From positions 1-64,000 of the forward strand of contig WOGZ01000129.1 in NCBI GenBank assembly GCA_009733775.1: a stretch of 64,000 nt of DNA. The letters are read 5' to 3'. The stretch comes from Alectoria sarmentosa. Taxonomy: Eukaryota; Ascomycota; Lecanoromycetes; Lecanorales; Parmeliaceae. The position numbers were made by a program, and so were the translations under genes. Numbering within the stretch: position 1 is the first letter of the stretch; the number at the start of each line of letters is the position of its first letter. The notes beneath the pieces were generated by a model. The model saw nothing but the letters and a program-made list of their open reading frames with translations. It searched no databases and was not told the DNA's origin. This document shows positions 60,001 through 64,000 of this stretch, in pieces.

Positions 60001-60640
60001 AAATAATAACTTTTAATTCGTTTCAAGGTTTTCTTCTTTTTTATGATCGATAACATTTTTAAAATTTTCGAAATCCTTAAAATCGTCTTTATTTTCGTTT
60101 TTATTCTTTTTTTTTTTTTAAATAAATGAAGCTCGTTAAGTATTAATTTTCTTTATAACAATAATAACAATAATAATAATAACGATTTTTTTTTTCAATC
60201 TTTTTAATAATAACGACATTTTTTTGAGTCTCTTTTTTTATAAATATCGATAATTTAAATTTAAAATATTCGAGAATGTATATTGAATAAAAAATTTTAT
60301 TTAAATTGCGTTTATTTAAGCTTATCTTTGTTTTTTATTTTTTATTTTTAAATAATAATATTTTTCATTACTTTTATTGCGTTCTTTATAACGATTTTTC
60401 GAATTTTTTTTAAAAAAATTTCCGCGGAGCGTTACTTTTAAGTCTCAATAATATTAATTTATTTTATCGTCGCTTTTTTCGAGCGATAATAACAATAATG
60501 ATTTATGCAATTTTCTTATCGCATTGTTTTTGATTTGTTTTTTTTATATTACTTTTAAATTAACGCTTATCTTTTAATCTCCTTCGCAAAAATCAATTTA
60601 ATAAAAATAAGACGATTATCTGCGTTGCGAGTGCGGGATA
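57010..60640. repeat. AT-rich, RIP-like island 2 (element interior)
   Basis: No coding potential. Residual C is largely in CpG. From about 57,000 to 59,950 G exceeds C on the plus strand and TpG is common while CpA is rare (for example 57841-57900 has eleven G and five C, four of the C in CpG). This is the opposite of island 1. Toward the right end (about 60,000-60,640) the skew fades and turns C-rich. Confidence 0.8.
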
Positions 60641-60718
60641 AAAAAAAAGGCGACGAGATGAATGATGAGTTATTAATACGTGTGAAAGGAGACATGATAG
60701 CGGCGATATTTGTATGAT

Positions 60719-60861
60719 TTCAAATTCTGATTATGCGATAGGTATATATCAGTTGTGAGAGTAATTGTGGGAGAATGCTCATGTTACAATACGAAAACAT
60801 ATAGGTTGAAAAGTTCCATCCCGTGTGCCAAGCATTGACAACAATCATGAATACGCTAAAT
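60719..60861 (-). repeat. Right terminal inverted repeat
   Basis: Read on the minus strand it begins ATTTAGCGTATTCATGATTG, identical to the left terminus. All of the roughly twelve differences from the left copy are C/T or G/A. Confidence 0.9.
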
Positions 60862-62749
60862 TTCCAAACTCAGCTTTGAGGCTTTCACACATAAGACTCT
60901 GATATCTGTGATGGACTTCCGAGTACGAGTTTCACATGTCGCAAACTCCGTTCCTGGGCACAGAGATGGGCCTCCGTTCTTCAGTGACGGACTTACGATG
61001 GTACCTATCATCAATGTTCGACAATAAGATGCTGTCGTGTTTCGGATTCTCATACTCAAAAATGGCGCCCAGGACTTGAAGTGTCAACAACCGATGTGGA
61101 GGAGAATTCGAATTCGCTAGCGGCCTGCTGCTGAGCCTTAGGATGGCTTCTGGGGCCGCTTCCGGGCGGAATGGGACACCTATATGTCCTACCCGAAAGT
61201 ATCAGCCGACAACCTGCACTTGGACTTGCTCACGAAATGATGACCTACAAATTTCGTATCAGCAAGATCCAAATTTCTACAGTCAGGAATTGATCTTCCA
61301 GTGGGGTAGAGCGGTGGCTTGATCCGGCCATAGACGGCCTCTGAGCTGAAATTTCTCTCCAAGACTTGCTGAGGCAATGGGCGATATTTACAACGACTGA
61401 GAAGCCATGGCGACGAGCGGACGATGGCTGATCTGTGCCGAAAGACCAGAGGGTCTAGGATGTGATTCGACTCGGTGCAGTAATATGATCTATAGTAGAC
61501 GCGTAGCGGAAAGGAGGCGAGGCCGCAATACGCTCGGTACTGACTTGTCGAGACCATCTGCAGCTCTCTGTAATTCGGAATGGTGGAGCAGGCATCTTGC
61601 CGTAAATATATCGCATTTGTACTTGACCTTTGGATCTTCAGAGATTTGTAAGCTGCTATGGCTTTGAATGAGTACTCGACGTGTTTAAATACGAAGAAGT
61701 TATAAAGTTATAATATTACTTTCAGCAGGAACGTTGGGAGCATACTCGCATTGATTATACTCGGTGCATTCAATTCCGATCAAATTATAAATAATCTTTC
61801 TATATTTCTTCTATCGGTGTATCCACAGTCTAGTTAGGAGTCCAACCAAACCCGCTGTCATCAATCGCGCTCACTTAATTTATCGAAGGTAAGTACCGGA
61901 TTGCTGGACGGAAGTCTGAACCTTTCTACAATTACCAGCTGCTAATGCGCACCATTTTATATTTATACTCTAATCTATCCAAATTCCATAGCTCCCAACC
62001 AGTCTTTCGGTCTTCCAGTGTCTCCGCTGGCACATATCTCAGGAGAAGCCCAGATCTCATCTCTCTGTGCCCCTCACCTCCATCCAATAAACCGCGCCGA
62101 CAGCTTGACCCTCTGCAGGATCTTGGCTCAGAAAAGTGGTCTCGTACCTGTCGCCATGTTCTCTGAGATATAACACGGCCGGGAAGTCCGTGGATCCATG
62201 GCGTAGGACTCGCAGTAGCTGAAGTGGAAGCGGCGGAGATTTGATTGTGGAAAGGGATTGATGCATGGTGCGTAAAGAGGTTGAAGGGTGTGGATCTAAT
62301 ATATAGGATTAGAACCTGTGTGCCTTCTGTGAGCTAGCTTCTGGGGTTGAGGGGATTTGACCGTGAGTGGAATTTGATCCAAGGTGGAAAAATGGTCCAC
62401 AAAGAAAAAGAAGACATAGGTGCTATGATATCAGATCGGTTTGGACTGTCAATCACAGAATGATAATGCTACTATCGTTGCTAATCCTTTCCTACCCTAC
62501 TCCATTGCAAACCTTCCGTGTGTCGAAGCTCTCAGGTTGTTTCCTAAAAGAACAACACCATTGATCGATCTTTATTTTAGACTCCATGAACAAACACGCC
62601 AGGCAACCCTGACCCGATGGACGAGCCGTTGCACTCATCTCCGTTCTGTTATCCAGAGCCGTAGATTTCTCCAGCACCCTTTGTATCAGCGAACCAATCC
62701 AACCTCCGAGCTCTATCGGCTCATATCGCATTATCCTCGAGACTCAAAT
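60862..62749. other. Intergenic, no clear gene
   Basis: About 1.9 kb of normal composition between the element and the second ankyrin gene. Minus-strand frames at 61189-61557 (122 codons) and 62057-62266 (69 codons) have no recognisable motif and no supporting splice structure. Confidence 0.4.
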
Positions 62750-63942
62750 TCATTGCGGACTTGTCCCATCGGATGTTTCGTCCTTTCCGACTCCGTGCTT
62801 GATAAGTATGCGCACTACCGACTCATACCTATAATATCTAGCTAACTTTAGAGAATCGACGGCCTTTGCGCTGCCCCCCTCCAGATTGGGATCTGCCTGG
62901 CTTTCCAGTAGGAACGAGACTATGTGCGCTTGGCCTTTACTTGCAGTTGGCATGAGTATGTTTGGCCATCCGTTTGTCTCAGCTCCGTGCTCGAGAATTA
63001 GCCGCACAACTCTCTCATGCCCATGTCTGCTTGCAGCATAAAATGGACGCCAATGATCTCTGTATTTTAGTGTTGCGCTTTGAGTTAAAAGCAATCGCAC
63101 AATTTCATGGTAGCCTCGACTGGCAGCTTCGTACAGAGAGCGATATAGGACGGATGGACGGCAAGGTTCCATAAAATGCTTATTTTGGAGATTGTGCGGA
63201 CAACATGTAGCTGACCACACTTTGAAGCCTCTGATAAGAGAAACTTTCTGCGTATCGTTCCTGGTGTCGCTTCTTCCAGAAGCAGCATCAAGATGTTCAA
63301 ATGGCCTCCCCGAGCTGCTTGTAGAATTGCGATGCGAAATTCGGAATGAAACATTCTGATCTCGTACTTTGGTTCCAGTAGGAGGCGAACTATGTCCTCG
63401 TGGCCTGCTAAGCACGCCGACTGGAGGAGAGAAGAGCCAAAGTACCATGGACGGAACTCCACGGGCGCATCACGAAGACTTGTTTTTCCGTGACTGATAT
63501 CGGCTCCATGCTCGAGAAGTTGTACGACAATATCTTTGCGACCTCCGCTGCACGCACATTGTAATGGGTGGTGCCCGAAGAATTTACTTTCACGCTGCGC
63601 ATGCCGACTACTCGTTAACATCTCGCGAACCGTCACGATGTTGCCTGTGTATGCAGCTCCGACAAAAACGTCCCTCTCGCTTTCGACGTTCAAGACTGAT
63701 TTCACGATCTCGTCCTCGTTCCGAGCGCTGTTGCCGCCGTCATGCTTCGATTTCAGAAGGCGGAGCACCATCTCAGGACAGCAGTGGATTGTGGCTGCCT
63801 GGGACAAAGCACGTATGGTCTTTCCCCATGTATGTTGATTGTAAATACAGTCTTCGAACGCCAGAGTCTCGGCGGCACGTCGAAGTGCGGCAGTAAATTT
63901 GTTGCAGTTCTGGAAATCGGCCGAGGACCTTGTTGGACGTGT
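62750..63942 (-). CDS. Ankyrin-repeat protein, 5' part outside the window
   Basis: The 3' part of an ankyrin gene. From an apparent acceptor (CTAG) at 63943 the frame reads through KFTAALRRAAETLAFEDCIY into ankyrin units: HPLQCACSGGRKDIVVQLLE, LLQSACLAGHEDIVRLLLE, AILQAARGGHLNILMLLLEE and LLSEASKCGQLHVV. The frame then changes, and a second frame continues EAASRGYHEIVRLLLTQSA, PFYAASRHGHERVVRLILEH, MPTASKGQAHIVSFLLESQA and LARYYRYESVVRILIKHGV to the stop. A phase-matched 89-nt intron (63215-63127, GTCAGC…GAAG) would join them (about 367 residues in the window), but it would cut the GQLHVV helix. A frameshift in a decaying gene is therefore an alternative. The N-terminal domain and start codon lie off the right edge. 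Confidence 0.7.
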
Positions 63943-64000
63943 CTAGTCCTTTCCATGCATATCCTTCCATGCACTAAGTGGTGTTGCCTATTCCTTTGTT

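Larger units (their letters stand above)
56807..60861. mobile_element. TIR-bounded, RIP-degraded DNA transposon-like element (about 4.06 kb)
   Basis: The AT-rich block is framed by two 143-bp terminal inverted repeats (56807-56949 and 60719-60861). The outermost 50 bp of the repeats are identical. The remainder differs at about 12 sites, all of them transitions. The interior (about 57010-60640) is so AT-rich that no ORF survives, so the transposase family cannot be read. Length and TIRs fit a class II DNA transposon. No unambiguous target-site duplication was found; a TA just inside each end (TTTAGCG…CGCTAAA) would be compatible with TA-targeting if the true termini lie at GCG. The flanks are normal-composition DNA, so the composition change coincides with the element. 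Confidence 0.8.

Noticed and set aside
57010..60640. Search for a surviving transposase frame inside the TIR element
   Set aside because: No frame longer than a few dozen codons persists, so no family or catalytic motif can be assigned.
1..64000. CRISPR arrays, rRNA, tRNA and bacterial-type operons or ribosome binding sites
   Set aside because: Nothing resembling regularly spaced repeats, cloverleaf genes or rRNA was seen by eye, and the genes are intron-bearing fungal nuclear genes.

Overview
This is a nuclear contig piece from a filamentous ascomycete (Pezizomycotina, most likely Dothideomycetes; genus not assignable from sequence alone). The evidence is short 49-90 nt GT-AG introns, often with CTAAC-type branch points, a SepA-type formin, a CFEM/GPI protein, a fungal NFX1-helicase/CbxX-AAA fusion, Mso1, and AT-rich islands with hallmarks of RIP (repeat-induced point mutation). 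Exon boundaries below were worked out by hand from frame continuity and family similarity. Positions could be off by 1-2 nt, and no database was searched.

Layout. 1-1255: a 36-bp direct repeat bounds a segment with a reading frame broken only by TAG codons. 1256-5300: a first AT-rich island. 5.5-12.3 kb: MAK16 (60S ribosome biogenesis), a GPI-anchored CFEM protein and a small membrane protein. 13.0-18.5 kb: the formin. 19.6-21.5 kb: two weak convergent hypotheticals and a broken Argonaute-like N-terminal fragment. 22.3-30.1 kb, minus strand: a nine-exon, about 2,343-residue protein joining an SF1 helicase, an NF-X1 zinc-finger segment and three CbxX-type AAA modules. 30.9-32.2 kb: a multi-pass membrane protein. 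34.7-36.5 kb: a hypothetical and a tiny secreted proline-rich protein. 38.5-42.7 kb: a full-length ABCB transporter with a relic 3'-5' exonuclease behind its promoter. 43.7-44.5 kb: a four-cysteine secreted protein. 46.9-52.6 kb, all plus strand: formate dehydrogenase, an Mso1-like exocytosis protein and ER glucosidase I. 54.0-56.3 kb: a HeLo-like/ankyrin protein. 56,807-60,861: a second AT-rich island framed by 143-bp terminal inverted repeats. 62.75 kb to the right edge: a second ankyrin gene, cut by the window.

Together the gene-rich core carries housekeeping functions: ribosome assembly, actin polarity, exocytosis, N-glycan trimming and formate detoxification. These are mixed with surface and secreted proteins and an exporter. 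The outer parts are a decayed transposon compartment with rapidly evolving ankyrin genes. The most notable non-routine items are the TIR-bounded, RIP-degraded element, the opposite strand polarity of mutation in the two AT islands, the Argonaute-like relic about 0.8 kb from an RNAi-type helicase gene, introns placed inside three P-loops of that helicase/AAA protein, and a Gly-to-Ala change in the NAD fingerprint of the formate dehydrogenase.
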